Shown here one piece after another: positions 40,701-52,196 of a DNA stretch of 64,000 nucleotides. Below the pieces are notes generated by a model. The model was not told the origin of the DNA. It made no database searches and saw only the letters and a program-made list of their open reading frames with translations. The translations under genes and the position numbers were made by a program. Each line of letters starts with the position of its first letter. The first letter of the stretch is position 1. The stretch comes from Echinococcus granulosus (taxonomy: Eukaryota; Platyhelminthes; Cestoda; Cyclophyllidea; Taeniidae): positions 885,898-949,897 of the forward strand of contig NW_020170385.1 in NCBI RefSeq assembly GCF_000524195.1, read 5' to 3'.

Positions 40701-41055
40701 AAATCGAATTATTTTGGTTTCATTTCCCTAAATATTATTCTTTTCAAAGCTTAACAGAAGAATAATCACGATTCGTCGAGGCGTCTTCGTTGTTTTTTCA
40801 TTTCATGTCCAATTGTTTTATTCAATAGTGCTTATTTGTAATTTAAGGAAAACCAGGATTAAACCGTCAAGGGTGAAAAGCCACAGTTAAATAAAAGATT
40901 TTGACCATTTTAAGGGAACAAGGTGGTTTGATAACACTTAAACATGCTTGGTAAAATATGAATAGGCGAATCGTCCATAGCTAAATATGCATTTTAAGTA
41001 GCGTAGCGTGCAGCTGGCAAAAAATTCAAGAGGTCTTTGTTTTCTCTCTTGGTAG
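34770..41055. other. Gene-poor intergenic stretch
   Basis: No supported gene. A GGA-repeat tract occupies about 35967-35983. Frames from true ATGs such as 37097-37342 (+, 81 aa) have no recognised domains. If the exon at 34678 belongs to the 41-44 kb gene, this is its intron. Confidence 0.4.
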
Positions 41056-44020
41056 TTTTCTTCTCTCTGGCTGTAAGCCTCCCCTGTGATCCTTCCACCC
41101 TGCCCAGAGGCGTACGAATTTCACAAAACGGACCGGTGCTTAAGCTCACCTGCGACTCTGGCCTCCAACCCCTCGAGATGGCCCACTTCACTTCGTCAGC
41201 CGGCCTCCTCCTCCCGATCCCCTCTAAGCGGAAATTTGCGCGCTACGTTTGCGTAAACGGTGCCTCCTACCAGCGTATCAATTCGCAGGGCATTGAACGC
41301 TCCTTCTTCTTTTGCACGGGTGCCAATCTATCATCTTTTAATACTTTCTATTGGCTGTATCACTAGCGTTCTAAACTATTTGATCATTCGGACACACAGT
41401 ACGTCTCTCCCGTCTGTTCATTTTGTGCGTTCAAGCTTAATTTCACTGACGCACGTGTTACAAACTCGAGCACTAGTAGATTTTCTGTTCTTATGCTTAA
41501 ATCAAGCGCCAGGTACTAGATTTTAAGTTACCAAGATGTGTTTTTTGAGAGTATTTTTGCTGAATGGTAGCATTGATCTATTTGCTTTCCTCTTGAACAC
41601 GATACAACAGGTGATTAATAAGGATCTATGTTTTAAGATGCTTTTGGAATGATTCTAAGTGTTCTTAAAGTGGAATACTACAAGCAGTAGTGTCTTGCAA
41701 ATTCGATGAAATAAACGTCTGCTTCCACACATCCATGAGTCCTGTAATCGAAATACTTTATAGGTTCCTTCTAAAAACTTATAAATCAAAAAGTGCTATT
41801 TTGTTTCGTGCATACTAAATGATTCCATTAAATAAAAATGTAACTTAAGACACGAAGTTTTCCAAATTTTTTTGTCCTCTACTGAGAGGATAGGGCATTT
41901 CTATAGGAAACACTGCGGCCATGGGGGTTATCCGTACCGAGAAAAATAAGCGGCAATTTGCTCTACAAGTTTAAAGAGAAAGATCATTATCGAATGTTCG
42001 CAAGGCTGATAGTGCTTTAGGTTGATAGATTGACTAATGGAACAATATCTGAAGCACGAATTGAAATGACCTTTCAGTTTTGGTTTCGTCTTTTCACCAT
42101 TCGAACTGTAACTAAAAGTAAGATAGGTGCTTATCAATTACACAAATCATATCAATGCAAATTTACGCTTGCAGACTTTCTTGGAATTCATTTTTGAAGG
42201 CGTATCTACTTCCCTTGTAACACCAATTGGAAGTTATGGCTATAAAATATGTAAAGGAAAGTATATATCGCAATCAGAATTTGATATTTAATACATTTAC
42301 ATTGAGTTGCCTGAAATGTAGCCGAATTCGTTAAAATAGAAAAGGAGTAGTGCATGGACAAATCATTCAAAATTTTACTTCCTTTCTATATGCTTGGGTG
42401 GTCATCTCAGTCAGGTACATGGTTCCTTGGTTATGCTTTGCGAAGTTTTCACAAGTTACTAAACTTTACATTTTTCAAATGGGATTAAAGGTCACCATTA
42501 ATTACTCTGATTTGTTCGATTCTTTAATACTAGCATCAATTTTCAATAAAATGCGTAGGTGATATAAAGACCAAGTTAATTACATTGTGAACTAAAAGTG
42601 GGATTTGATGGAGTGACATATGACCTAAATTGGGATTTGTTTTAAGCCGTTTGAGGAGAGCAAATTGCTTCCCTTTAACAGATGGCCAGAGCAACCTCTG
42701 CGATCCCCTCGAGAACTCAGCAGAGCACGGCCACCTGCAGGTGGAGGGGACAGTGGCCATATGGAGATCGGTGACTGGCTCTCAGCGGAGTGTTCTCTAC
42801 TGTGCCCACGGAGTCTGGCACCGTCTCGGTGGCGGTCCACTTCCCTACGGTGAGGCTACTCCTTTCGCCTTGACCTCTTCTCCCCCACCTTCTTGCCCAT
42901 TCGTCCATTCACTTGAAAAATCTTCGGTTCTCACATGAATACATTCTTCTTATTACTGAAGTGCAAATAAGCACATCTCTCCATTTCAATGCTCGTGTCA
43001 TGGTGACTAATCGATTTATTTTTACAATTTTATAAGGTCCATGTGAAATCACATGTTAATGATGGATAAAATGCTCACAATCCTTCCTCAAATTGATCAA
43101 TTTGAATTAAAAGTAGCGTTGGACTTAAAGGAAAATTCTAATTAAAATTTTTATCTTTTTCAGAATAGGAGGTATTTTATGACCCTGATGACATTATGGT
43201 CTAAAATGTTCACATTGTTTTATCATCAAGGAGTAAGGAAATTATGGCAATAAATTAGGATTTATTTAACGTTTACAGATTTTTGAACATTGTTTAGAAA
43301 AAGAAGCTTAAATGTGTGTTACACAAAAGAATTTTACACCTCATTCTTATTTACTCATCAAAATGCGCTTGATATATTTAATGATACTGCCTCTCACCTT
43401 CACAACAGTGAATTAATTATATTGTGTTACACAATGTCAAACGACTTTAGCCAACTGTAAACATTGACATTTACATCACTACTATCGTTGCAGGTGTGAC
43501 AGTCAAGTCTCAACAAAAAGAAAAGTTTTTAAGCACTCCAGGCACAACTGCGTCAACAACAGCAGGCGCTAGCAACGGCGAAATCATTACTACTATTTCC
43601 GCCACCGTCCCCTTCCCCTCGTCACACCCCACTACCACTCCCGTAAATTCGATAGTAGAACTGTTACACCTTCCGAGCCGTCTCCTACCTCCTCCTTCGT
43701 CTCCTCCAGCCCACGTCTCGTGCACCACCCCCAAGTCCCATCTACGCCTGTCAGAAGAAAGCTCACTCGATCCCAAATCAGCAGGCCAGCTACATATCCC
43801 CACAGCAAACATTATTTTATTTGCGGAGAGTGTCTCCCTTGCACTGCACGATCGGTTTCACAGATGCGCTCGAATGGCTCTCTATTGCATGATTTTTATT
43901 GCGACAGGTGCTCTGATTGCCAGCTTGTTGGTGTTGATGCTCGTGTGTCGGAGAGCTCGACTAACTGCCAATGTCGTGCAGGTGCAGGAACGATTAAAAA
44001 ACACAATCGCCAGTGTGTAA
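41056..44020 (+). CDS. Probable type I membrane protein with Sushi-like modules and mucin-like stalk
   Basis: Three phase-1-linked exons: 41056-41319, 42682-42849, 43494-44020. Exon 1 has CDPSTLPRGVRI, LTCDSGLQ, YVCVNGASYQR and FFFC, a four-Cys pattern like a divergent complement-control (Sushi) module. Exon 2 restarts with NLCDPLENS...GHLQ and VLYCAHGVW, a second, incomplete module. Exon 3 has a Ser/Thr/Pro-rich stalk (runs such as TPGTTASTTAG), then a membrane segment (about ALYCMIFIATGALIASLLVL), a stop-transfer CRRAR and a short cytosolic tail ending KNTIASV. The predicted topology is a glycosylated cell-surface protein. Exon 1 is the last clear one upstream; the signal peptide exon was not found, so the 5' end is incomplete. 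The exon 1 donor (ACGG|GTGCCA) is weak. No family name is given. Confidence 0.55.
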
Positions 44021-47000
44021 AGCACTTTCACTCCCCGCCTTCCTGCCACAATTCCCTTTTGTACAGGTGTAATAGTTTACACAATGACCCTTTGCTCTCC
44101 CCTTCCCTCTACCCACCACTCTTGGTGGCTACAAGAGCTTGTACATAACCACGGAACTGACAACGCGATCGTCTTTTAGCGCCGCGTACAAATGTCTTAT
44201 TCCTGACGTTCACTGCTCCTATTCGGCTGAAGTCTCTATGCTAAGGCAAAAACAGAGATCTATGTTTTATGTGTCGCTGAATTTAATGACTTTGTAGGAG
44301 ACCAGTTGGTTCTGGGGACGACCAACTTAGATACTTTATTGTTTCGACAAGTGTTTTTCAAAATCAACAGCTGTCAAAAATATTTCCTTTAAACTTTGTA
44401 CGTGCAGATTGGCCTAGACTGTAATTATTCGAAGTGGTAAATTCTCCTGCCAACACCCAGCAGTGCTCTGTGGGGTACTATTAGCTTCAGTTAGCGCATG
44501 GCGAGCACGTGAGAGACGCTCTTCTGAAATGCTTAGTTTATGTAGGAGATTAACGCATAGGGAATTCATTTGGCTTAAAATGTTTACTACAACGATCCCC
44601 CTCACCGTAAACGTCGCATAAACAATGTGTGGTGGCGAGCTCGATGGAGGTGTTGAGAAGCAAGATTGCGTAGTGGATTAGCCAGCCCTGATGGACTCTC
44701 TTCAACTATTAAGTGATGTAAAGTTTAGGTTCGAACTTGTTTGTAAATCGAGACAAAGACTAGGCTCTCTCATAAAGAGGATCTGGGTGAGGGATGTTGG
44801 CGAATAAAATAGACTTGAGAGGCGTATTCTCTCCGGCGATTCCAAAGGCAAATCATGGCATTTCAAAAATAGTAGGACGTTCAAGTAACGTAAGGCGTGT
44901 TTTGCTTGGGCAAACAGTTCTACGCAGTGGACGTCAAAACAGCATAATAACTAATTATTTGTCGTCAGAAAGGTGAAGCAAAGAGAAGACCAGGTCGAAG
45001 TTAGTCGAAAACCAAGTTACTAAAGACTGTTTTTAGACATCCAAGCAGATAGTAAAGGGACTATATAAGGTTTTGCCTAATGAAATGGACGCATAATGAC
45101 CCTATAAGTGAGGGTGTGTCAAGCCAACACTACGGTGATACTTGAATGGGTTTCGTGAGGAATAAACTCACAAAAGACCTATAATGGCTGCAAAACCACT
45201 AAAAGTGTTAGTAATAGGAAAACTGGTAGCTTTATCGCGAAACATCCGCAAAATCCTGGTCCCGTTGTTTATGCTATTGGTGCGAGCACCGAGATTGGTG
45301 AAGCGTGCACAACGCGCAATGCATGTGTGCTCGATGTGATCTCGTAAGAGTGACACTGGAGCGCTGCCAAGATGCATTTATTTACCCATGTACCGAACCG
45401 GGCGTGTTGGTATCCAGTTGGGTATTGATGCAGCTCGACGGCTTGGTGTTTACACTTCATCCTACTTGAATTTTAGCTCCCACCACATCACGTGCACTGA
45501 CAATCAGTGCAAGAATAGGGCGTCCCTTTTGAAAGCTACTTTGAGGTATTCCAATTATAGTGTGTCTAGTTTTCGATAGCGAATATCATGGATCGCTGAA
45601 ACCGGCGATCGTTGCAATTCACATGTAAAAGATTTGACAACCGGCAAATTCACTCAGCCATTTCCTGGTAGTTTTTTAGTGTTTGACGAGCAGATGAAAA
45701 GTATTTGCACCTAACCACCCAGATTGTTGACACGAAAAGTAGAAATTAGTCATGTTTCCTTCCTGTATTGCCCTTCTGAATGCTACCTGCTTAACCCTCG
45801 TTGAAGCGAATGGTGCTACTCAATCATCTCACACCGTTAACGTTGGTATTTTTATCCAGAGATATTAGCGCAGTTCGCACGAATCTAGTTCACCCCAAAA
45901 ATTATTACTACCACTCTGAAAGTAACGCCCACGGGGACTCCATTTCAGGTGCTTACAACGGACTCATTTGTTAAAGTAATTTCTCTCCCAGATCTCTTGT
46001 TGGTTCAAGTAATACTACCGTTCTGCAGAGGGCTATTTGCAGAACTAGAGAAGTCACTTTAATGAAATCTGTTACTCCCTAGGAGAGTGCCAACACGCTT
46101 CTTTAGCATTTAAATACTGTCTTTGCTGTTTGGAGAGGTGGAGTTCAGCCTTTAAGAACGCTTACTAGAACTTGATGCTTTTGGGCCCTCAAAATGGAAG
46201 TAACTCCCGCTTCATTGGGACAGAAACGTCCTCTCACAATTAAAGAAAAGAAGTTTGAGGTCTCAAATAGAAACAGCCCGGGTGTTTTAAAGCCACTTTT
46301 TCGTAATGACGGGAATCAACCCCTGTTAGTATAAATAGCAGGAATAAATGTGAAATGACGAGACCACTAAGGTAATCAAAATTTACTCTAGATGTTAATC
46401 TTTGATCCCTTGGGTAGCTATGGTAGGTACACACTAAATATGCGCACGCCAGACAGGCAGGAGCCAACTGCTGAGTCATTTCTCAGGTTCGGTTAATGAA
46501 AGCGCCCTGCGCACACTGTCAGGATATTGTCACCCCACCAAGGGTGTCGGCTACTTCAAAGTCTAGTAGTCTCTCTGCACTCGCGCAAGCACACTTTCAC
46601 CGTATAACGACCTTGATGAGACCAATCGTGCAGCTGTTGCATGTCCTACTGAAGCTGATGACCAGACAGCACGGACAGGTGGCGCCTGTCTGAGGAGGGA
46701 GGCAAGATTCGTAACCCATAGAGCACCGTGTCATCGCCCACAAATTTTACACTCCACTATGCGACCTCGTTTTCAGACATTCCACGGCCGGGGATTGATG
46801 AAAAAAAGCTGAGTGCGGACCACTTTTCGACTAAAAAGCCATAGTGGGCGCTCGCACCGCATTGATAGTGCACAGTACAAGTCACGATCTACAGCTGTAA
46901 GGGTCCCCATGAAATGAGGGCCAGGCATGTTAGCGGACGCGAATCTGTCGCCACAGTACACGCCCTCGGCCTCATCATCCCATCTCCCTAGCTTTATTTT

Positions 47001-47396
47001 CCAATTTCACCTAACAAGATAAAACTTATAGTAGTCTACGCGAGTTATCACGTCGGCGACTTAGGCAAAATTGTCAAATGTGATGACACTGGCGTTTATG
47101 TAGAGGTTAAAGAGAAAACCGCAGTAAGCGATGTACTAGGCTGAGGCCAACGAAATCGCATTTAGGGAACCCAGTCGGTAATTCGATCACCACAACGTAG
47201 AGGCCGTTTCAAAACATTGCCATGTAACAGCCTAACCGTGGAGGATATGCATGATTCCGTGCCATTGCTAAGTACAAAAGTGCAAGGACCAACAGTCTAA
47301 AAGACGCTCATTTTAATTGACATTCACAAGGCAAAAAAGGCATAAAAAACGTAAATGCCGAAAAAGACTTGATGAACATGTAATGTTGACTTTGAA
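44021..47396. other. Intergenic, no supported gene
   Basis: Downstream of the membrane-protein gene. A minus-strand frame at 44605-44414 has a helix-like stretch (ISEERLSRARHALTEAN) but no recognised domain or splice partners. No WD40 exons that could extend the WDR91-like gene are seen here. Confidence 0.4.
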
Positions 47397-47402
47397 TTTA
47401 TT
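47397..47402 (-). terminator. Poly(A) signal AATAAA of the WDR91-like gene
   Basis: AATAAA on the minus strand about 105 nt past the stop codon of the LisH gene. It supports the stop at 47507 as the true end of that transcript. Confidence 0.5.
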
Positions 47403-47506
47403 TACAAAAGGGACGGTTGTAGCACTGATTCACGTGAATGAATTCAGAAAAGAGCAAGCACAGTCAAGGTGAACATCACAAATAAACACAGCATTCCTCG
47501 GGTAAA

Positions 47507-48364
47507 CTATCGCTGTTTAGCAGCACGAACTGCTGGCAGATCGACAAAGTCATCCAATGCCTCCATATTGGTGCGTGATGGGCCTGATTGGTTTGCGCTT
47601 GAGACCTTACATTGGAAGTGGCAAAAGTGAAAACCATTCAACAGAATTAAATGATTACTGGGGGAAAAAAGTAGAAGATAATGCATCACAAATGGCATTA
47701 GAAACACCAACAACATTGAACAAGTTTAATAAAGAAATTTACCGAGATTTCATCCTCTTGAGGAGCATTTTTGAAAGGGGGCGGAAGTGACAGAAAGAGA
47801 ACACAAAGAAAGTTACATAGGGACACAAAAAGAACGTCCAGCCAAGTCTTCGTGAAGTACCGACTAAATAAGTTGTGCTTTGCTGGCTCCTTTATAAATG
47901 GCAAGGCTAAATCGGTTAGATAAATCGAAATGTATACCTGACCAGTGAAGCCATGCGGACGATGACAAATCAAACATCCTTTGACCACTAAAGAACTCGT
48001 TTAAACAAGCTATTTGCTTGGATTTCACTGCCGCACACAGCAAGGCCTTGAATGTATACGCTTTCAAAGACTCAAATTTAGCAGAGTTTTGCCGATCTAA
48101 TTGAGACGAAAAACTGTCTCCAAGACCCTTCCATATGTTTTCAAGAGTCTCATAGTCTAAACCAGCTATTGCTCTACTGATACTCTCAACGATTTTCGAT
48201 GGCTGGAACTAGACGAAATGTGGTAAGAAAAAACATTTGTGTAGGATTACACAACCACCCAAGTTATTTGCAGACGATTCTCCATCGAAAACGGTTAAAG
48301 TCCGGAAGTAATTATGAGACATAAGGTAGCGGCGCACGTACTGCTCGCAGACAAACTCAGACAT
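47507..48364 (-). CDS. WDR91-like protein lacking WD40 repeats (LisH N-terminal module only)
   Basis: Four exons: 48364-48251, 48208-47938, 47906-47743, 47605-47507; 215 residues with consistent phases. The N-terminus is a LisH motif (EQYVRRYLMSHNYFRTLTVFD). The middle matches the N-terminal region of WDR91, a late-endosome regulator of PI3-kinase and Rab7: SKIVESISRAIAGLDYETL, LKAYTFKALL, then LPFIKEPAKHNLFSRYF and LFVSLCNFLCVLF, in the same order and spacing as the human protein. Animal WDR91 continues into a linker and WD40 propeller; here the frame ends with DLPAVRAAKQR and a stop, with a poly(A) signal about 105 nt on. The first intron is 42 nt and its donor (TGT|GTAATC) is slightly weak. 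A 3' splice-site-like AG lies 8 nt before the ATG. It could be a split WDR91 or an isoform. Confidence 0.8.
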
Positions 48365-49896
48365 TTTAAAATCTAAAATGAAGGCAAAACGAGCACATAT
48401 TTGACCAATAAATTGGGCAATACTTATTACTGGAATCAATTAGCCAAAGATCCATAACAAAACGAAACACAGAGACTCCACCGTTTAAGAGAAACGGTAG
48501 ACTTGACCATATTTTTGGACCAGAAGTTAAGAAAAATGTAACCATGTGATATCTATTATTGTAAGTACATACCGAAGGCACACAAGTCGAATAAACGAAA
48601 CAGAGAGATAAGGTAAGCTGAAAAATTAATGACAAGAAGTGCATTTGACCTGGATGCAAAATACTACGCAAGTGCATAAAAAAATGTGTAACTTCTGGGT
48701 TAAAAAACATGGGAATACAAACGAAATAGACGGTAAAACTCGCCTCCCATTACGGAAAACTTGTCTTTACAGCTAATTATAACAAATATCTAGATCACCC
48801 TGTACACCTTCACCGCAAATCGCCCTCGTGTAAAATTATTAAGGGAAAAAATCTCCCATGAATCGGTGCAAACTAAATTGCAAAAAACAAATACATTCCT
48901 GAGGAGAAAGTTACAAGCGGTATTGTGGGAGAAAATGCGCAAGACAACACCAGATGCTCGAGAGTTGCCAGGACTAGGTGGAACGTGCAATCCCGGCATT
49001 TGAGGGTGCATAAAACAGATTTTGGAACTAATATGAGAACAATTAGGTGGTGACAATGCAGCTTCCAGCAGTCAGCAAAACCGAGATTGAACACTTCAGG
49101 AAACCACCCATGAACGCCGGCCTAACGCGAGCGACCACAATCAAAACACCCGCATGGCTGCCGCAAAAAGCAACAATTGCTAAGTTATCGGCAAATTAAA
49201 ACAAAAGTTGTCATAAAGAAATGATGAGTATTTGCCATTAAAAAGAAATTAAAGACACAAGTAATATTATTTTGACATCGTCAAAATATAAAATAAAGTT
49301 AAGCTTGTGGTTAATTTATGATCTCCTACGAATTAAAGGTGCTAATAAAGCACTTTAAATTTTAAGCAAAAAAATCAGCTATTACTTTATTTATATTTAT
49401 TATATATTTATGGATTGATGTGTTTTTGTTTCTTGTGGCCTTATGACACCTCTGGATAAATCTTTTTGCAGAACCTACGACCAAGACAAACCCATTTACA
49501 CATAATTTTTTAATGCTTAAAATTGTTAGTATTATATGTGACAATGCAATAATATAGTTTAAATCGTCGTTTAGTGAGAGGCTCGTTAGAATTTGGCGTG
49601 TTGAGGTCTGTTTGGTTGCTGTTGGCACTTCCTTGCATTAGTTTAACCTTTTGCTAAAGTTTGTCCATTTGTTTTTCTTATAATAGCAGCGTCAGACCTT
49701 ATTCTGAAGTCTCCTTTTTGATTTTGGATATTTGCATTTTTATCATTAGCCTCAGGACTTCCCAGTCTCTCTTGGAACTTATGCATTTGTTATTGACCTT
49801 TTGCTGTTTTTCATAACGCACACTTTGTATGTTGAAGTGAGTTATTCGTTTCATTGCTCTGCGTTTCGTGTTTCAATTCCAGATTTGGCAAACAAT
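48365..49896. other. Divergent intergenic region between the WDR91-like gene and MAK16
   Basis: About 1.5 kb with no supported gene. It holds the 5' regions of both flanking genes, and ends in a pyrimidine-rich tract and CAG (about 49870-49882) 14 nt before the MAK16 ATG. Confidence 0.4.
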
Positions 49897-50679
49897 ATGA
49901 ACTCAGACGACCTTACATGGCAGTTGATTAGCAAATCATTTTGCTCATACGTGGTAAAAACCAAGACAGGTAGGTTTTGCCGCAATGAAGATAACGTGAC
50001 TGGACTGTGCAATCGTCACTCCTGCCCTCTTGCTAATTCCCAGTATGCCACAATTAAAGAGCGAGATGGTGTAATTTACCTTTATGTAAAGGCACCTGAG
50101 CGTGTCCCTTACCCTTCGAAACAGTGGGAGCGCATCAGACTTAAAAAAAATGAGGGACAAGCCATTGAGCAGATAAATGAGCATCTCCGCTACTGGGACC
50201 GGTGGATACGGACACGGGTGAAATTGCGCTACCTTCGAACCCGAGATTACCTTAAGCATATGCGTCGCTTGGCTCTTTCGCGACAGAAGAAAATTGAAAC
50301 TATTAACAAAAAGACAGAACGACGTGAACTGAGACGCGAGGAGAAAGCTCTTCGTGTCGCCAAGTTATCGCGAACAGTGGAAAACGAGCTACTCGAACGT
50401 CTTCGGGCAGCCACTTCTTCTAAGGAGATTTACAACATAGACCGGTCTGCGTTTGAAAAGGCTTTGGAAATCGAGGAGTTAGAAGAACCTGAAGAGAAAG
50501 AAGAGGAAGTGGTTTATACCTCCGCTTCAGAGCTGGATGAAGAAGAGGACTTGGAAGACTTGGGTGTTATACAGGAAGATGGGGAGGAAGAACTGGAGAT
50601 GGTCACAGTCGAGACAGGTCCCTCCTCATCAAAAAGACGAAAAGTGAAGGTTGTTTATGAAAAAGACGGAGATAACTAA
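49897..50679 (+). CDS. MAK16: MAK16 homolog, 60S ribosome assembly factor, single exon
   Basis: Nucleolar protein needed for early 60S precursor assembly; 260 residues encoded without introns. Nearly the whole length follows the family: start MNSDDLTWQLISKSFCSY, the four-Cys block (FCSYV, FCRNE, GLCNRHSCPLANSQYATIK) expected to hold metal, ERVPYPSKQWERIRLKKN, WDRWIRTRVKLRYLRTRDYL, and ERRELRREEKAL. The C-terminus is strongly acidic (runs of Glu/Asp), then SSSKRRKVKVVYEK, a likely nuclear signal. It is shorter than human MAK16 only in the acidic tail. The start is the ATG matching the family N-terminus; the open frame upstream is untranslated leader. It converges on adducin, with about 1.5 kb between stops. 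Confidence 0.97.
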   Translation: MNSDDLTWQLISKSFCSYVVKTKTGRFCRNEDNVTGLCNRHSCPLANSQYATIKERDGVIYLYVKAPERVPYPSKQWERIRLKKNEGQAIEQINEHLRYWDRWIRTRVKLRYLRTRDYLKHMRRLALSRQKKIETINKKTERRELRREEKALRVAKLSRTVENELLERLRAATSSKEIYNIDRSAFEKALEIEELEEPEEKEEEVVYTSASELDEEEDLEDLGVIQEDGEEELEMVTVETGPSSSKRRKVKVVYEKDGDN

Positions 50680-52196
50680 AAGCTGTATAGTAATACTTTG
50701 TACATATGCGCAGCTCAATATGGTTTTTTCTTCAGTTTTAGACTTACCCTTTGTCTTGTTTAGATTAAGTGGACCATTAAGATCCATAGTCCCTAGTTTG
50801 TCGCATCGATTGCCTAAGTGGTAATGTTCTAAATTTAGAATAGCTTATTTGGTCGTTTGGATTATTCGTTCAAATTGAATAGGAAGTTTCTACTGATAAG
50901 AGGTCCTCGCAGCTTGTTTCGTAATGGTGTTGGATCCAATTATAGCACCGAAACATGGGTGATCTCGGAGCATTGTTACTAATTGCTGACCGGGTTCCTG
51001 TCGGTCGTGGAACTGCTTCTAGTGTCATGCGTCATGCATCTTGATGGAACTTGTTGTAGGACTTCATGAAGACGATAAAGGGCTGAAATAGCTTATTTTG
51101 ATCTCAATTAGCGAGTAGGATGTATCAACTGGCGGCATCTACGTGGAGTTTGACGCCTCCAGACACCAGATTATCGCTTTTGGTAAGTCGCTCGGGAGGA
51201 GGATGAATGTCCCCCAAACTGGGATGGGAAGTCAATTGAGGTGTAATTGTTTCGATGTGGGACTGCTTTGTAGCCCGTGTTAAATGCGCGCACAAGCATC
51301 GGTGAAGCGCGACCGAGCCTAGATTACGGGCTGCTGATGTCACTTAATATGCAGCTCATCGTGGGGCCCGCGAGCTCCCAAAGTATATCATGGCCAAGTT
51401 TGTAAACGCGGTAGCCATGCATGCTAAGCCAGCCTGTTACTCCAACTTAGGTGGTCTAGATTCAGCTGGGTCTAAATAAGCTACCCGAATTCCGATTGAA
51501 AGTAATTACCACTTGTAACCTAAACTTCAAGATATCAGGATAACGTAGCGTTGAACCTGGGAAGTGTTTAATTACCCGTTGGAAAACCACTAAATACAGT
51601 TACCCAGGTAAGTATAAGACGAATTCCAGCGCAACGAGGGAAATATGAATTTATGCAATCGAAACGACTGCCGCGGCTAGGTGAGAAGGAGATGGGGAAG
51701 TGGAGTGGGAAGCATTCATAGATAAGCTCAATATGACAGAAAGCATAACCCAGAAGCACAACACAACGAAAATAGGAAATTGCGAGGCAAAAGCGAGGCG
51801 GAGGCGTTAAGCTATCATTCGTTGGGAAAGTATAAGTCTGTATTTACACATAAGTGGCAGGAACGTAGGGTGGAAGAAGTGATGGCAAACCAAAAGGACG
51901 GGAACTCATCATGTTAGTGGTGGTCGTGTTTATGCGCGAGTGCTAAGAGAGACAAACCGCGATGGCCGAAAAGCGAAACTACAAACCACGCTCGTGTTTG
52001 TGAATGCTGGAGCAGTAGCCGATGTTCACACCGTTAAGGCCAGGTAGGGGAGAAAAGACACTCCATAGAAAAAGAAATAAAAGCCTTGCAAGAGATTATG
52101 TGAGAACTTGATGTGGGGTATTCGCACGTATTTCAATAATTCCTAGAGGTAAGCGAATGCTCAGCAAAAAGCATACGGTGGCTCCGGGATTGACAA
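50680..52196. other. 3' flanks of MAK16 and adducin
   Basis: Convergent 3' region with no supported gene. The stretch 51120-51440 is locally GC-richer and may be a decayed repeat; no ends or copies are visible. Confidence 0.4.

Noticed and set aside
41037..41056. Signal-peptide-like LFSLLVVFFSLAVSL at the start of the membrane-protein frame
   Set aside because: It begins with TTG, not ATG, and the hydrophobic residues come from the pyrimidine tract that precedes a splice acceptor.
43510..43812. Minus-strand 100-codon frame opposite the Ser/Thr/Pro-rich stalk
   Set aside because: It is the antisense shadow of a low-complexity coding exon and has no start or domain.
44414..44605. Minus-strand frame with helix-like ISEERLSRARHALTEAN
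   Set aside because: No recognised domain, no supported splice partners, and a length expected by chance.
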